A stretch of DNA of 64,000 nucleotides from Mesobaculum littorinae (GCF_004011175.1 NZ_RQXX01000003.1:372001-436000); one strand, 5' to 3'; shown: positions 6,865 through 18,318, numbered from the stretch's first letter. Program-made: numbers and translations. Notes: generated from the sequence alone by a model not told the origin.

Positions 6865-8451
6865 CTATTTCTTCGTCGCGTTCGCCTCGTCTCGCTGGTC
6901 CTGCGGAACGATCACCTCGGCCTCGGGGACGCTGGTCGCCGTGGGCCGCCTGTCGGCCCCGACCGGCGGCACGTCGCCCGGGGTCGTCGCATCCGGCGTC
7001 GCCGGGCCACCGGGCGACGTCGTCCCACCCGTTGCCGCCGCATCGGGTGCGGGCACGCTGGTCGGCGCCCCTTCGGTGGTCCCGACCAGCAGCGGCAGCA
7101 TCTCGCCCCCGGTGGGCAGCACGACCTCGCCCGAAGGGGGTTCGCGCCACGTCATCGTGTCGAAGGCGCCGCAGTTGCCGCAGACCGGGGTCCAGCGCAT
7201 CTCGATGTTCTGACACTTGTCGCACACCCATTGCGGGCCGCGCGGCGCCGACAGCGCCCGTGTCAGCCAACCGCGGGTCAGATCGTCCGACGCGCCTTCG
7301 CCGCGTTCGATCGCGGCCATCAGCGTCATCGCCCGGGCCGACGGATGGGATGTCACCAGATCGCCCAGCGCCCGGCGCGCCCCGGGAAAATCCTCGGCCG
7401 CGATGTGCAATTCGGCATCCAGCATCCGGGTCTCGGGGTGGCTGGGATGCGTGCGGGTCAGCGCGTTGAACCGCTTCAGCCGCTGCTCCGGTGTCTCGTC
7501 GGGGCGGATCTCGGCAAAGGCGGCGGCCAGCTCGGGGTGCGGCTGCGCCTCCCACGCCTTTTTCAGGACGCGGGCGGCATAGCGGTCCTTGCCCTGCGCG
7601 ATGTACTGGCGGGCGGCCAGCGCGGCGGCGGGGATCAGGTCGGGCGACAGGCGATTCGCCTCGATCGCGGCTTCGCGGGCCTCGACCGTCTTGCCCTCTT
7701 CCGCGACCTCGCGCGCGGCCGAAAGCGCCAGCACCGCGTCGCGGCGGCGGTGGACGTCGCGCGGAAGGCTGCCATGCTTGAGCTTGGCCCCGAGGGTCCG
7801 GCGGGCGCCGTCCCAGTCGTGCCGCTGTGCCTGCAGACGCAGCAGGACATCCTGCGTCTCTTCGTGCTGCGGTTTCAGGGCAAAGGCCTTTTCGGCCAGC
7901 TTGAACGCCGTTTCCGTGTCGTTGTCGTCCAGCTTCTGCTTCATCAGTCCGCGCACGCCCACAAAGCGGGTGCGATCATCGGCCAGCAGCGCGCGATAAA
8001 CCTCTTCGGCGCGGCGCTTGTCGCCCACCATCTCGGCCGCCTGCGCGGTGATAAGGCGGGTCAGCTCGGGGCGGTGCAGGTAGCGTTCGGCGCGGTCGGC
8101 CTTGCTCAGCGCGACGCGCCCCTCGCCCGAGGCCAGCGCCATCACCGCGTCGGCCAGCGCCTGGAACCCCTTGCGTTCGCGGTTGCGGGTGAAATAGCGC
8201 GTCAGCGCCGTTTCGTCCCCGTTCAGGAACCGCAGGAAGGCCACGACAAGGCCCACCAGCTTGACCACGACCCACACGGCGAAGAGCAGCACCAGAAGGG
8301 CGATCACGGCCTGCAGAGGCCCGAGGGTGAATTCCGTCCCGGCCACGGCGACGCGCACGCCGCCCTCGGTGTCCAGCAGGTAGCTGGCCCCGATGGTGGC
8401 CAGCGCGACCAGAACCAGGAAGACGACGATCTTGATGAGGGACCAGAGCAT
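6865..8451 (-). CDS. HemY-like membrane protein with a C-terminal zinc ribbon
   Basis: This is a HemY N-terminal-domain protein of the alphaproteobacterial type, encoded after hemD and a Mic60-like gene. The family is linked to late haem synthesis by gene context; its precise biochemical role is unsettled. The 528-residue protein has two membrane helices (about residues 3-26 and 44-72), then a long TPR-like helical repeat region. Near residues 408-428 there are two Cys pairs, CDKC and CGNC, that look like a zinc ribbon. The tail after them is rich in Pro, Thr, Gly and Ala. It begins 9 bp after the Mic60-like gene on the same strand. It should not be confused with protoporphyrinogen oxidase, which is also named HemY in Bacillus. 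Confidence 0.8.
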   Translation of the reverse strand: MLWSLIKIVVFLVLVALATIGASYLLDTEGGVRVAVAGTEFTLGPLQAVIALLVLLFAVWVVVKLVGLVVAFLRFLNGDETALTRYFTRNRERKGFQALADAVMALASGEGRVALSKADRAERYLHRPELTRLITAQAAEMVGDKRRAEEVYRALLADDRTRFVGVRGLMKQKLDDNDTETAFKLAEKAFALKPQHEETQDVLLRLQAQRHDWDGARRTLGAKLKHGSLPRDVHRRRDAVLALSAAREVAEEGKTVEAREAAIEANRLSPDLIPAAALAARQYIAQGKDRYAARVLKKAWEAQPHPELAAAFAEIRPDETPEQRLKRFNALTRTHPSHPETRMLDAELHIAAEDFPGARRALGDLVTSHPSARAMTLMAAIERGEGASDDLTRGWLTRALSAPRGPQWVCDKCQNIEMRWTPVCGNCGAFDTMTWREPPSGEVVLPTGGEMLPLLVGTTEGAPTSVPAPDAAATGGTTSPGGPATPDATTPGDVPPVGADRRPTATSVPEAEVIVPQDQRDEANATKK

Positions 8452-8460
8452 CTTTGTTCC

Positions 8461-10308
8461 TTAGTTCGCGCTGAGATCGGCGGTGAGCGAGGCCAGGGCC
8501 TCGTCGACCGCGATGCGGGTTTCGGCTGTGTCGATCCACTCGGCCATTTCGGCGCGGCCCTCTTCGGGCAGCGCGTCGAGTTCGGCGAGAGCGGCGGCAA
8601 GGTCGCCCTCGGTCAGCCGGGCCTCGGCGCGCGACAGGACGGCATCGGGGTCGTCGCCTTCGCGTTCGCCCAGCGACCGCGCTTCGGTCTGGCTGCGCAG
8701 GAAGGTGCCGAACCGCTGGCTCAGGCTGCCCGAGCCGGCGCCGGCATTGCGCGACGCGGCCAGCGAATCCCGCGCCGCCGGGAGGAAATCGACCTGCAGC
8801 GCGCCGATGCTGGCGACGCCGCTGTCCGCCTGCGCGGCCAGCACTTCGGGCACCGCGACATTGGAGTTCTCGGTCAGCGACGACAGCGCGCCGGCATAGC
8901 CGTCGCCACCCTCGACCGCCGCCTGTATCCGGGTCAGCGCGGCCCGGGCGGTCAGCGCCCGCGCCTGCGCCTCGGATTGCTGCTGCAGGCTGGTCGCACG
9001 CTCTTCGGCCTGCGAGATCTCCTGCCGCTGCGCATCCAGATCGGATTGCAGCGTTTCAAGCTGCCGGGCATAGGCATCGAGCGCCTCGCCGGTCTCCGCG
9101 CTGCCTTCGCTGCGGGTGGCGGCAATCTCGCCGATCCGCTGTTCCAGCGCGTCGATACGGTCGGCCAGCGCGGCGACCTGCTCGCCGGTCTCGGCCGATC
9201 CGGAACCGGCGGAATTGCGCAGCTCTTCCAGCTGCGCCTCGGTCACGCCGCCGGGGGCAGACGCGATCTCGTCCGAAAGCGTGGCAAGCTGCTGTTCCAC
9301 CGAATCGATCCGGCCCGACCGCTCTTCGACCGTGGTCGAGAGGTCGGACAGCGTGCCCTGAAGCGACTGGATCTCGCCCGCCTGCGCATCAAGTCGTTCC
9401 ACCAGCGCCGTGTCGGTGCCCGATGTCCCGCCGATGCCGCTGTAGGTGGCGACCGCAAAGCCAATGGCCCCAGCCAGAACGCCGCCCAGAAGCAGGGCAA
9501 CGAACCCCGGCCCGCCGCTGCGGCCGCTTTCGGCGGGCGCGGGGGTGCCGCCCGGAGGCGTGCCCGCGCCGTTCGGTCCCGTGCTGGCCGCAGAAGCGCC
9601 GCCACCGCCGGGGACGAGCGTGTCACGCCCCCCGGCCCCCGGAACCTCGTCCTTGGGGACGGGCCGGTCGGCGATGGGGTCACCGTCGGCGTTCCGATCG
9701 GCGCGTCCCTTGGTCGACGGGATGGACGACCCGGCGCCGGTTGCGGTCTTGGTAGAGGTGCCCGAGCTGGCGGAACCCGCGCCTGCGGAACCCGAGCTGG
9801 CGGGAATCGTGTCCGACCCTCCGGTGGCGCCGGGCAGGGTTTCGCCGTCCGAAGCGGTGCCGCTAAGCGTCGTGTCGCCAGCAAAGGGCGCGTCGGGATC
9901 TGTGGCGGAAGAGTTCGCCGACGCGGCGTCCGGGCCTTTCGCTCCGGCGTCGCCGGCCTTGGGGGTCGCGCCGGACGAGGTCGCGCCCGAAGTGCCTGCC
10001 GGCGTGTCCGTGACCGCGTCGCGCGCGGCCTTCGGCGCCGGCACATCGCCCTGGGTTTCGCCGGCCAGCGTGTCCTCACCGCTGGTGACCGCGCCCGCGG
10101 GCGTGGACTGCGTGGGCGTCGAAGATGTCGTGCCACCCGCCGCGGGCTTGCCCGTCTGAACGGTGGCGTCCGTGGGCGTCTGCGGGGTGGCCCCGGTTTC
10201 GGTGGCCGAAGCCTTGCCCGCTTTCGTCGCCGTGTCGGGCCCGGATTTCGCGGACGCGCCGGACGTCCGGCCGGTCCCGCCGGTGTTCGGTTTCTTCGCT
10301 CTGGCCAC
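8461..10308 (-). CDS. Mic60/mitofilin-like inner-membrane protein
   Basis: Bacterial Mic60 homologues sit in the alphaproteobacterial hem cluster and shape inner-membrane curvature and contact sites. The product has a long low-complexity Gly/Ser/Thr/Ala N-terminal region (about residues 1-265). One transmembrane helix follows (about 266-288, FVALLLGGVLAGAIGFAVAT), then an extended coiled coil (about 300-465) and a helical C-terminal domain, which is the mitofilin layout. I chose the GTG at 10308 because a purine-rich GAAGAGG lies 8 nt upstream; an in-frame upstream extension has no support. The gene is between hemD and the HemY-like gene on the same strand. The N-terminal region is poorly conserved, so family assignment rests on architecture and context. 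Confidence 0.75.
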   Translation of the reverse strand: MARAKKPNTGGTGRTSGASAKSGPDTATKAGKASATETGATPQTPTDATVQTGKPAAGGTTSSTPTQSTPAGAVTSGEDTLAGETQGDVPAPKAARDAVTDTPAGTSGATSSGATPKAGDAGAKGPDAASANSSATDPDAPFAGDTTLSGTASDGETLPGATGGSDTIPASSGSAGAGSASSGTSTKTATGAGSSIPSTKGRADRNADGDPIADRPVPKDEVPGAGGRDTLVPGGGGASAASTGPNGAGTPPGGTPAPAESGRSGGPGFVALLLGGVLAGAIGFAVATYSGIGGTSGTDTALVERLDAQAGEIQSLQGTLSDLSTTVEERSGRIDSVEQQLATLSDEIASAPGGVTEAQLEELRNSAGSGSAETGEQVAALADRIDALEQRIGEIAATRSEGSAETGEALDAYARQLETLQSDLDAQRQEISQAEERATSLQQQSEAQARALTARAALTRIQAAVEGGDGYAGALSSLTENSNVAVPEVLAAQADSGVASIGALQVDFLPAARDSLAASRNAGAGSGSLSQRFGTFLRSQTEARSLGEREGDDPDAVLSRAEARLTEGDLAAALAELDALPEEGRAEMAEWIDTAETRIAVDEALASLTADLSAN

Positions 10309-10403
10309 GGCTCGCACCTCTTCCCTGTCACATCTCCTGCCCGGCGCAAAACGCCCGGCTTTCACCGAAACCTAGCCCGCCCCCCCGCAGCCAACAAGGC
10401 CGG

Positions 10404-11183
10404 TCACACCCCGGGTTGTCGCTGAAACAACCGGATCAGCGCCGCAACCATCGCCTGCGCGTCGGGACTCTCGGCGATTTCACACTCTGCGGACCCCCGA
10501 CGCGTGCCCTCCCACGCCCCCTCCCACGCTGCCGCAACAGCGGGGCTGAGCGCCACCGCATGGATCCGCGCGCCCGTATCGGCGGCCATCGCGGGCACCG
10601 CCATGGCTGCCAGCGTGGCCGAACGGGGTGAAAACAGCGGCCAGAAAACCGGCGCCGCCCCCGCCAGCGCGGCGCGCCCCGCCTCGGGCAAGGGCTGCGC
10701 GATCTGGTCATAGACCATGAAGCCGCGCGTCGGCAGCCCGGCAGAACAAAGCCTGCGCGCCACGTCGCCGCGGGTATGGCGCCCGTGCAGGTGCCATAGC
10801 GGCGTGGCCGGGCGCAGACCCGGCAGCGTGGCGATCAGCGTCTCGGCATCCTCGGCGACCGCCTGCGCGGCAAACCCCGCCGCACGGGCGGCGTGGGCGG
10901 TCGCGCCGCCCACCGTCCAGACCGGCAGGGGCAGGAGATCCGCGCGCCCGGCAATCGCCTGCACCGCCTGCGCCGAACTCAGGATCAGACCGGCCGGCGC
11001 CGTGCCTCCCTCGACCTCTTGCCCCTGTTCGTGGCCGGGCACAGCCTCCGGCAGGGACTGGATCCGCATCAATGGCGCAATCACCGCGACATGCGGGGGC
11101 AGGGCATCGGCGCAAAGGGCGGCAAAGCGCCGGGCGGCGTCGTCGGGCCGGGTCAAAAGCAGGCGGGGGCGGACATCGGACAA
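10404..11183 (-). CDS. hemD: Uroporphyrinogen-III synthase
   Basis: HemD cyclises hydroxymethylbilane to uroporphyrinogen III in tetrapyrrole synthesis. The 259-residue protein starts with [15 protein letters not shown], typical of HemD. It continues with [30 protein letters not shown], then LHGRHTRGD and the VYDQ segment joining the two domains. HemD is very divergent in sequence, so the call also uses the hemD / Mic60-like / HemY-like gene order. The spacing to the next gene is 95 bp. It is divergent from tsaD, with about 136 bp between starts. hemC is not adjacent. Confidence 0.85.
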   Translation of the reverse strand: MSDVRPRLLLTRPDDAARRFAALCADALPPHVAVIAPLMRIQSLPEAVPGHEQGQEVEGGTAPAGLILSSAQAVQAIAGRADLLPLPVWTVGGATAHAARAAGFAAQAVAEDAETLIATLPGLRPATPLWHLHGRHTRGDVARRLCSAGLPTRGFMVYDQIAQPLPEAGRAALAGAAPVFWPLFSPRSATLAAMAVPAMAADTGARIHAVALSPAVAAAWEGAWEGTRRGSAECEIAESPDAQAMVAALIRLFQRQPGV

Positions 11184-11319
11184 GGCGGCCTCCGGTTCGG
11201 GTCGGGGCGGATCGGGGCGGGTCCGGCACGGGGGGGCGGCCCGGATTGTGCAGACAGGCTTCGGGTGCTACCTCTTGCCGCCCGCCGCGGCAACAGGCTT
11301 GCCCGCAAGGAGACCCCGC

Positions 11320-12426
11320 ATGTCCGCCCCCCTGACGATCCTCGGACTGGAAAGCAGCTGCGACGACACCGCCGCCGCCGTCGTGCGGTGCGGCGGAAAC
11401 ACCGGGGCGGACGGCGCGCAGATCCTGTCCTCGGTGGTCTACGGTCAAGCCGCGCTGCACGCGAGCTTCGGCGGCGTCGTGCCCGAAATCGCCGCCCGCG
11501 CCCATGCCGAAAAGCTCGACCACTGCGTCGAGGCCGCGCTGGACGAGGCCGGCGTGACGCTGGCCGACTGCGACGCGGTCGCGGTGACGGCGGGCCCGGG
11601 GCTGATCGGCGGGGTCCTGGCCGGGGTGATGTGCGCCAAGGGCATCGCCGCCGGAGCGGGCCTGCCGCTGGTGGGCGTCAACCACCTTGCAGGCCACGCG
11701 CTGACCCCGCGGCTGACCGACGGGCTGGCATTTCCCTACCTGATGCTGCTGGTCTCGGGCGGGCATTGCCAGTTCCTGATCGCCCATGCCCCCGACCGGT
11801 TCGACCGGCTGGGCGGCACCATCGACGACGCGCCCGGCGAAGCCTTCGACAAGACCGCGCGCCTGCTGGGCCTCGGCCAGCCCGGCGGCCCCGCGGTCGA
11901 GGCCGAGGCGCAGGCCGGCGACCCGGCCCGCTTTGCCCTGCCCCGCCCGCTGCTGGACCGGCCCGGCTGCGACATGAGCTTTTCGGGCCTGAAGACCGCG
12001 ATCCTGCGCGAACGCGACCGCTGCATCGCCGTCCATGGCGGGCTGACCCGGCAGGACCGTGCGGACCTTGCGGCCGGGTTCCAGGCCGCGGTCGCCGACG
12101 TCCTGGTCGAAAAGACCCGCCGCGCGCTGGACCAGTACCTTTCGCTGGCCCCCGCCGCGCCTGCGCTGGCCGTGGCGGGCGGGGTGGCGGCGAACGGGCC
12201 GCTGCGGACCGCACTGACGGTGCTGGCCGCCGGGCGGGGCGTCCGCTTCGTCGCGCCACCCTTACGCCTTTGCACGGACAACGCGGCGATGATCGCCTGG
12301 GCGGGGCTTGAAACCTATGCCGCGGGCGCCCGCGACGGCATGGACCTAGCCGCCCGCCCGCGCTGGCCTCTGGACACCACGCGGGCGCCGCTTCTGGGCA
12401 GCGGGCGGCGGGGGGCCAAGGCCTGA
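11320..12426 (+). CDS. tsaD: TsaD, tRNA N6-threonylcarbamoyladenosine synthase subunit
   Basis: TsaD transfers the threonylcarbamoyl group to A37 of ANN-decoding tRNAs, working with TsaB and TsaE; tsaE is also in this window at 22985. The 368-residue product begins [18 protein letters not shown], the kinase-like ATP fold start. The metal-binding motif NHLAGH places His122 and His126, and the LVSGGH and [11 protein letters not shown] motifs follow. The start is the ATG with AAGGAG 7 nt upstream; a longer open frame upstream is not supported. It is divergent from hemD and is followed 70 bp later by the YciI-like gene. Confidence 0.95.
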   Translation: MSAPLTILGLESSCDDTAAAVVRCGGNTGADGAQILSSVVYGQAALHASFGGVVPEIAARAHAEKLDHCVEAALDEAGVTLADCDAVAVTAGPGLIGGVLAGVMCAKGIAAGAGLPLVGVNHLAGHALTPRLTDGLAFPYLMLLVSGGHCQFLIAHAPDRFDRLGGTIDDAPGEAFDKTARLLGLGQPGGPAVEAEAQAGDPARFALPRPLLDRPGCDMSFSGLKTAILRERDRCIAVHGGLTRQDRADLAAGFQAAVADVLVEKTRRALDQYLSLAPAAPALAVAGGVAANGPLRTALTVLAAGRGVRFVAPPLRLCTDNAAMIAWAGLETYAAGARDGMDLAARPRWPLDTTRAPLLGSGRRGAKA

Positions 12427-12496
12427 ACGACGGCCGCCCATTGCCCCCGGGCCCGCAGTCGGTAGATTGCCCGCAACCGACGTGAAGGAGAGCCCC

Positions 12497-12772
12497 ATGC
12501 ACGCAGCCATCATCTGCCGGGACAAGCCCGGCTCGTCCGAGCTTCGCAAGACCACCCGCGAGGCGCATCTCGCCTATGTCGAACAAAGCGGCGTGGTGAA
12601 GATCGGCGGTCCCTTTCTCGACCCCGCGGGCGCGATGGTGGGATCGCTCCTGATCCTCGAGGTGCCCGACCTGGCCGCCGCGGCCGCCTGGGCCGAGGCC
12701 GACCCCTACGCGCAGGCGGGCCTGTTCGAAGAGGTCAGCGTGATCGAATGGAAGCAGGTCATCGGCGCATGA
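12497..12772 (+). CDS. YciI-like protein
   Basis: This small dimeric alpha-beta fold protein (91 residues) has the family pattern HAAIICRDKPGSSELRK..REAHLAYV and GGPFLD..G.MVGSLLILEVPDLAAA..W...DPYA.AGLF. The conserved His of REAHL and the Asp of ADPYA are the presumed active-site pair. The start is chosen at the ATG with AAGGAG 6 nt upstream. The stop overlaps the next gene by ATGA, so the two are coupled. The physiological substrate of these proteins is not known. Confidence 0.85.
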   Translation: MHAAIICRDKPGSSELRKTTREAHLAYVEQSGVVKIGGPFLDPAGAMVGSLLILEVPDLAAAAAWAEADPYAQAGLFEEVSVIEWKQVIGA

Positions 12773-13194
12773 ACTACTGGCTGTTCAAGTCCGAGCGCGC
12801 GACATGGTCGTGGGACCAGCAGGTCGCGCGCGGCGAGGCGGGCGAGCAATGGGACGGCGTGCGCAACTACCAGGCCCGCAACTTCATGCGGCAGATGCAG
12901 GTGGGCGACCGCGGGTTCTTCTACCACTCGCAGGACGAAAAGGCGGTGGTCGGCATCGTCGAGGTCTGCGCCGAGGCGCATCCCGACAGCACGACCGATG
13001 ATCCGCGATGGGAATGCGTGGACATCAAGGCGGTGCGCTCGGTCCCCACGCCGGTGACGCTGGCCGACTGCAAGGCCGATCCGCGGCTGGAAAACATGGT
13101 GCTGGTCAACAACACCCGCCTGTCGGTGCAGCCCGTGACTCCCGATGAATGGGCCGCGGTCTGCGACCTGGCGGGGCTGAACGCCCCCGCCTGA
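12769..13194 (+). CDS. EVE-domain protein
   Basis: EVE domains are PUA-like folds that bind modified nucleobases. The 141-residue protein starts NYWLFKSERATWSW and includes EQWDGVRNYQARNFMRQMQVGD, FFYHSQDEKAVVGIVEV and the C-terminal NTRLSVQPVT, all typical of the stand-alone YciI-linked EVE family. Its ATG overlaps the YciI-like stop codon by 4 bp. In many proteobacteria the two genes travel together near tsaD, but the substrate is unknown. Confidence 0.9.
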   Translation: MNYWLFKSERATWSWDQQVARGEAGEQWDGVRNYQARNFMRQMQVGDRGFFYHSQDEKAVVGIVEVCAEAHPDSTTDDPRWECVDIKAVRSVPTPVTLADCKADPRLENMVLVNNTRLSVQPVTPDEWAAVCDLAGLNAPA

Positions 13195-14199
<1,005 letters not shown>

Positions 14200-14202
14200 G
14201 TC

Positions 14203-14544
14203 TCAGTCAAAGGCCGCTTCGCGCCCCAGCTGCACCGTCAGCAGGTAGTAGAGCACCGCGCGATACTTTCGCGGCTGCGCCGGACCGTAGGTTTCAACGG
14301 CCGCGTCCAAGGCCTCATCCAGCTCCGGCCCCTCGCGCAGGCCCAGGCGGCGCGAGAGAAAATTCTGCCGAATGCGCCGCCGCTCCTGCGGGTCCTCCGC
14401 CGCCACCAGCGATGCGTCGGGCGAATAGATCGTCGGCCCGCAGGCGATGGTCACCTGCGTCAGAAGACCCATGTCCGGCTCGATTCCGCATTTTTCACGA
14501 AGGTCGGCGGCATAAAGCGCGATCAGGTCGGCACGTTTCGTCAT
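14203..14544 (-). CDS. DUF2853 family protein
   Basis: This 113-residue protein starts MTKRADLIALYAADLREKCG and ends with KYRAVLYYLLTVQLG, a pattern I recognise from the DUF2853 family of small alpha-helical proteins common in Alphaproteobacteria. The start is the ATG with GGAGG about 8 nt upstream rather than a longer frame. It is tail-to-tail with ldh, 3 bp apart. The function is not known. Confidence 0.75.
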   Translation of the reverse strand: MTKRADLIALYAADLREKCGIEPDMGLLTQVTIACGPTIYSPDASLVAAEDPQERRRIRQNFLSRRLGLREGPELDEALDAAVETYGPAQPRKYRAVLYYLLTVQLGREAAFD

Positions 14545-14760
14545 CTTCGGCCCTCCGGCAGGCGAACCCGTCAATTCTGGCACGCAGAGCGGATTTCGCC
14601 AAGACAGGGCCGGGCCAGCGGCTTGAGGGTCAGTCCCCAGCCGGCCCCGGCGGGATAACGGCCCCAGCCATGGCTCCGGGGCCGCGAACCTTCGGGCAAC
14701 GACTTGCGGCCGCGGTCCTGTCCAGCGCCCGCCCCCGGGTCTCCGGTCAGACCGGACCCG

Positions 14761-14784
14761 AAAAGGGGCACCCGGTGGCGCCCC
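14761..14784 (-). terminator. Terminator after ahcY
   Basis: On the minus strand GGGGCGCC and GGGTGCCCC form an 8-bp stem (one G-T pair) around a 4-nt loop, followed by TTTT. It starts 9 bp beyond the ahcY stop codon. The remaining bases from 14545 to 14760 hold no gene that I can support. Confidence 0.75.
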
Positions 14785-14792
14785 CTCGCAGA

Positions 14793-16181
<1,389 letters not shown>

Positions 16182-16389
16182 GATGCCATTCCTGTCCGCG
16201 GATGTTTGCAAGCGGGCTAGCAAGTTATCCCCATGAGAACAAGCGAGGGACGCCGCCCGCCCCTGCCCCCTAGCGCGAACCGCTTAGCGAAAGATTGCCG
16301 TGGCCCCGGCAGGCGGCGCCGCGGCAATGTTGGAGCGCGGGATCGTTTGCGATAGGCCTCGCGCCGGACCAAGAGGAAAGGCGAAGGGC

Positions 16390-16983
16390 ATGGCGAAACC
16401 GGCGCGGGCGTGGCAGCGGATGCTCTCGGGGCGCAGGCTCGACCTGCTGGACCCCACACCCATGGATATCGAGATCGAGGATATTGCCCACGGCCTTGCC
16501 TTCGTCGCCCGCTGGAACGGCCAGACGAGGGGCGATTTTGCCTATTCCGTCGCCGAGCATTCGCTTCTGGTCGAAGAGATCTTCGGCCGCATCGTCCCCG
16601 ACAGCCCGCCGCGCTGGCGGCTGGCGGCCTTGCTGCACGATGCCCCGGAATACGTGATCGGCGACATGATCTCGCCGGTGAAGGCCTCGGTCGGGCCCAG
16701 CTATGGCGTGCTGGACGACCGGTTGTCGACGGCGGTGCACCTGCGCTTCGGCCTGCCCGCCCAGGTGCCCGTGACGGTGAAGAAGCAGATCAAGCGCGCC
16801 GACCGCATCTCGGCCTACATGGAGGCGGTGCAGATCGCGGGCTTTGCCGAACCCGAGGCCGCGCGGGTCTTCGGCCGCCCCTCAGAGACGCTGATGCAGG
16901 GACTCTCGATCCTCCTGCGGCCGCCGAAAACGGTGCGCGCGGCCTATACCGCGCGTCACCAGGAGCTTCTGTCACTCATCTAG
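16390..16983 (+). CDS. HD-domain phosphohydrolase (YfbR-like)
   Basis: The 197-residue protein has the HD signature: SVAEHSLLV with His57, LLHDAPEYVIGDM with His83 and Asp84, and KRADRIS further on, matching the metal-dependent YfbR/HDDC-type nucleotidase group. The substrate is likely a nucleotide, but nothing in the sequence fixes which. The start is the ATG giving MAKPARAWQRML; a purine-rich GAGGAAAGG lies upstream. It is divergent from ahcY with about 208 bp between starts. Confidence 0.8.
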   Translation: MAKPARAWQRMLSGRRLDLLDPTPMDIEIEDIAHGLAFVARWNGQTRGDFAYSVAEHSLLVEEIFGRIVPDSPPRWRLAALLHDAPEYVIGDMISPVKASVGPSYGVLDDRLSTAVHLRFGLPAQVPVTVKKQIKRADRISAYMEAVQIAGFAEPEAARVFGRPSETLMQGLSILLRPPKTVRAAYTARHQELLSLI

Positions 16984-17002
16984 CGGTCTCCTGCATCGCG
17001 GC

Positions 17003-17176
17003 CTACCAGAGGTCGCGAAACGGGTTGAACCGATAGCGTCCGTGCCCCCGCAGGGCCACGTCGTCGTGCAAGTGCGGCGGGACCTGCCGCAACAGGTGCG
17101 CCCTGCGGCGGCTGGCCTCCCGCGTGCGGTGATGCCGGGTCGCCGTCATCAGGCTGTCAGCAAGGATCGTGAACAT
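17003..17176 (-). CDS. Small Arg/His-rich protein, DUF1127-like
   Basis: This is a candidate 57-residue protein, very basic, with an N-terminal hydrophobic start (MFTILADSLMTA) followed by RHHRTREASRRRAHLLRQV. The LLRQVPPHLHDDVAL stretch resembles the LR.L..+.L.DIGL core of DUF1127 proteins. The start ATG has GGAGG 5 nt upstream, and an upstream in-frame ATG overlaps that site, so the shorter start is preferred. It is divergent from a LysR regulator, a common arrangement for such genes. The call rests on a weak family resemblance. Confidence 0.5.
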   Translation of the reverse strand: MFTILADSLMTATRHHRTREASRRRAHLLRQVPPHLHDDVALRGHGRYRFNPFRDLW

Positions 17177-17250
17177 CTTTCCCTCCATGGGCTGCGATGC
17201 CCAGAAGGTAGGGGCATTGCGCGGTCCCGCCTAATCAGGAAGAATGCCAC

Positions 17251-17271
17251 CCTGTAAGTTCAGCTAACAGG
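17251..17271. promoter_or_regulatory. 21-bp near-palindrome, probable LysR-family operator
   Basis: The site reads CCTGT-AAGTTCAGCTA-ACAGG, symmetric at 16 of 21 positions, with the T-N11-A character of LysR boxes. It ends 5 bp before the LysR ATG and covers its ribosome-binding region, which suggests autoregulation and control of the divergent small ORF. Confidence 0.55.
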
Positions 17272-17276
17272 AAGTC

Positions 17277-18158
17277 ATGGACTGGAAGGCCTTCCCCTCC
17301 CTCAGTGCCCTGCGCGCGTTCGAGGCCGCCGCCCGCACCGGCAGCCTGTCCGCGGCGGCGCGCGAACTCAACGTGACCCATGCCGCGGTGGCGCAGCATA
17401 TGCGCGCGCTCGGCGAACGCTTCGGCCGGCCGCTGATGCAGCGCGACGGGCAAGGCATGGCGCTGACAGATGACGGCCGCGTGCTGGCCACGGCGGTCCA
17501 GGACGGCTTTCTGCGGATTGAAGAGGGGATAGCGACGCTGGAACGGCGTCACGTCGTCCGCCCCCTGCGCCTCTCCCCCACGCCGACCTTCGCCGAGGCG
17601 TGGCTGGTCCCGCGGATCGGCGAATTCTGGTCGCGCCACCCCGAGATCGAGCTGTCGATCCTGCCGACGCAAGAGGTCGTCGACCTGCGCCGCGACGGCT
17701 TCGACCTCGCCATCCGCTTCGGCGACGGGCGCTGGCCGGGGGTCGAGGTCGAGCCCCTGACGCAAAGCAATTTCGTCGTGGTCGCCGCCCCCTCCTTCGC
17801 CCGCGGCCGCAGCCTGGATCAGCTGGGACCACTGGAAAGTCACAAATGGTACGTCTCGCGCGGCTCGCGGGAACAGGTGGTCTGGGGCGCGACCATCGGC
17901 TTGTCACCCGAAACCCTGCAGACACAGGAGCTCGTCGACAACTCCCTCGCGCTGTCGGCGGTGCGCGCGGGCTACGGCCTGTCGGTGCAGGCCCGGACAC
18001 TCGTCGAACGCGACCTGGCCCAGGGCACGCTGGTCGACCTCTACGAAGGCGATCCCGGCGGCCTCGGCTACTTCCTCGTCCGTCCACGCGGCGTCCCCTC
18101 GCCACGCCTCGACACCTTGCTGAAATGGCTCCGCCGCAAGGCCCGCGAAGACACCTAG
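17277..18158 (+). CDS. LysR-family transcriptional regulator, GcvA-like
   Basis: The 293-residue protein has an N-terminal winged helix-turn-helix (FPSLSALRAFEAAARTGSLS, then AAARELNVTHAAVAQHMRAL). A periplasmic-binding-protein-like effector domain follows, including LRLSPTPTFAEAWLVPRIG and DLAIRFGDGRWPG. These features place it in the GcvA-like subgroup. The effector is unknown. It is divergent from a small DUF1127-like ORF, and a palindrome overlaps its ribosome-binding region. A GC hairpin (18214-18232) without a T tract lies downstream. Confidence 0.9.
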   Translation: MDWKAFPSLSALRAFEAAARTGSLSAAARELNVTHAAVAQHMRALGERFGRPLMQRDGQGMALTDDGRVLATAVQDGFLRIEEGIATLERRHVVRPLRLSPTPTFAEAWLVPRIGEFWSRHPEIELSILPTQEVVDLRRDGFDLAIRFGDGRWPGVEVEPLTQSNFVVVAAPSFARGRSLDQLGPLESHKWYVSRGSREQVVWGATIGLSPETLQTQELVDNSLALSAVRAGYGLSVQARTLVERDLAQGTLVDLYEGDPGGLGYFLVRPRGVPSPRLDTLLKWLRRKAREDT

Positions 18159-18318
18159 GCGCCCGCCTTTTCTCTTCTTCCCGAATACTCCCGCCGGAGG
18201 CACATCGCCCGAAGGCCCCCGAAACGGGGGCCGGAGGGCCAGACGTCGTGCGCCGAAGGCGCCCCGTTTACCGGTTCCATTCACCGGCCGCCCATTCACC
18301 GGTGCAGGCCGGCCCGGA

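Noticed and set aside
7231-10425. A 1064-codon open frame opposite the HemY-like and Mic60-like genes
   Set aside because: The opposite strand carries recognisable proteins. This frame is low-complexity Arg/Gly sequence typical of a GC-rich mirror frame.
14571-14771. A 66-codon minus-strand frame between the DUF2853 gene and ahcY
   Set aside because: It has no ribosome binding site, overlaps the ahcY terminator, and its composition is not protein-like.
16182-16389. Possible SAH riboswitch or DnaA box (TTATCCCCA at 16225-16233) upstream of ahcY
   Set aside because: I could not match the SAH riboswitch core, and a lone one-mismatch DnaA box far from oriC is expected by chance.
18197-18232. 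CTCCCGCCGGAGG and the following GC hairpin as a dispersed repeat or terminator
   Set aside because: I see only one copy in the window and no T tract after the hairpin. It may recur elsewhere in the genome, but this cannot be judged here.
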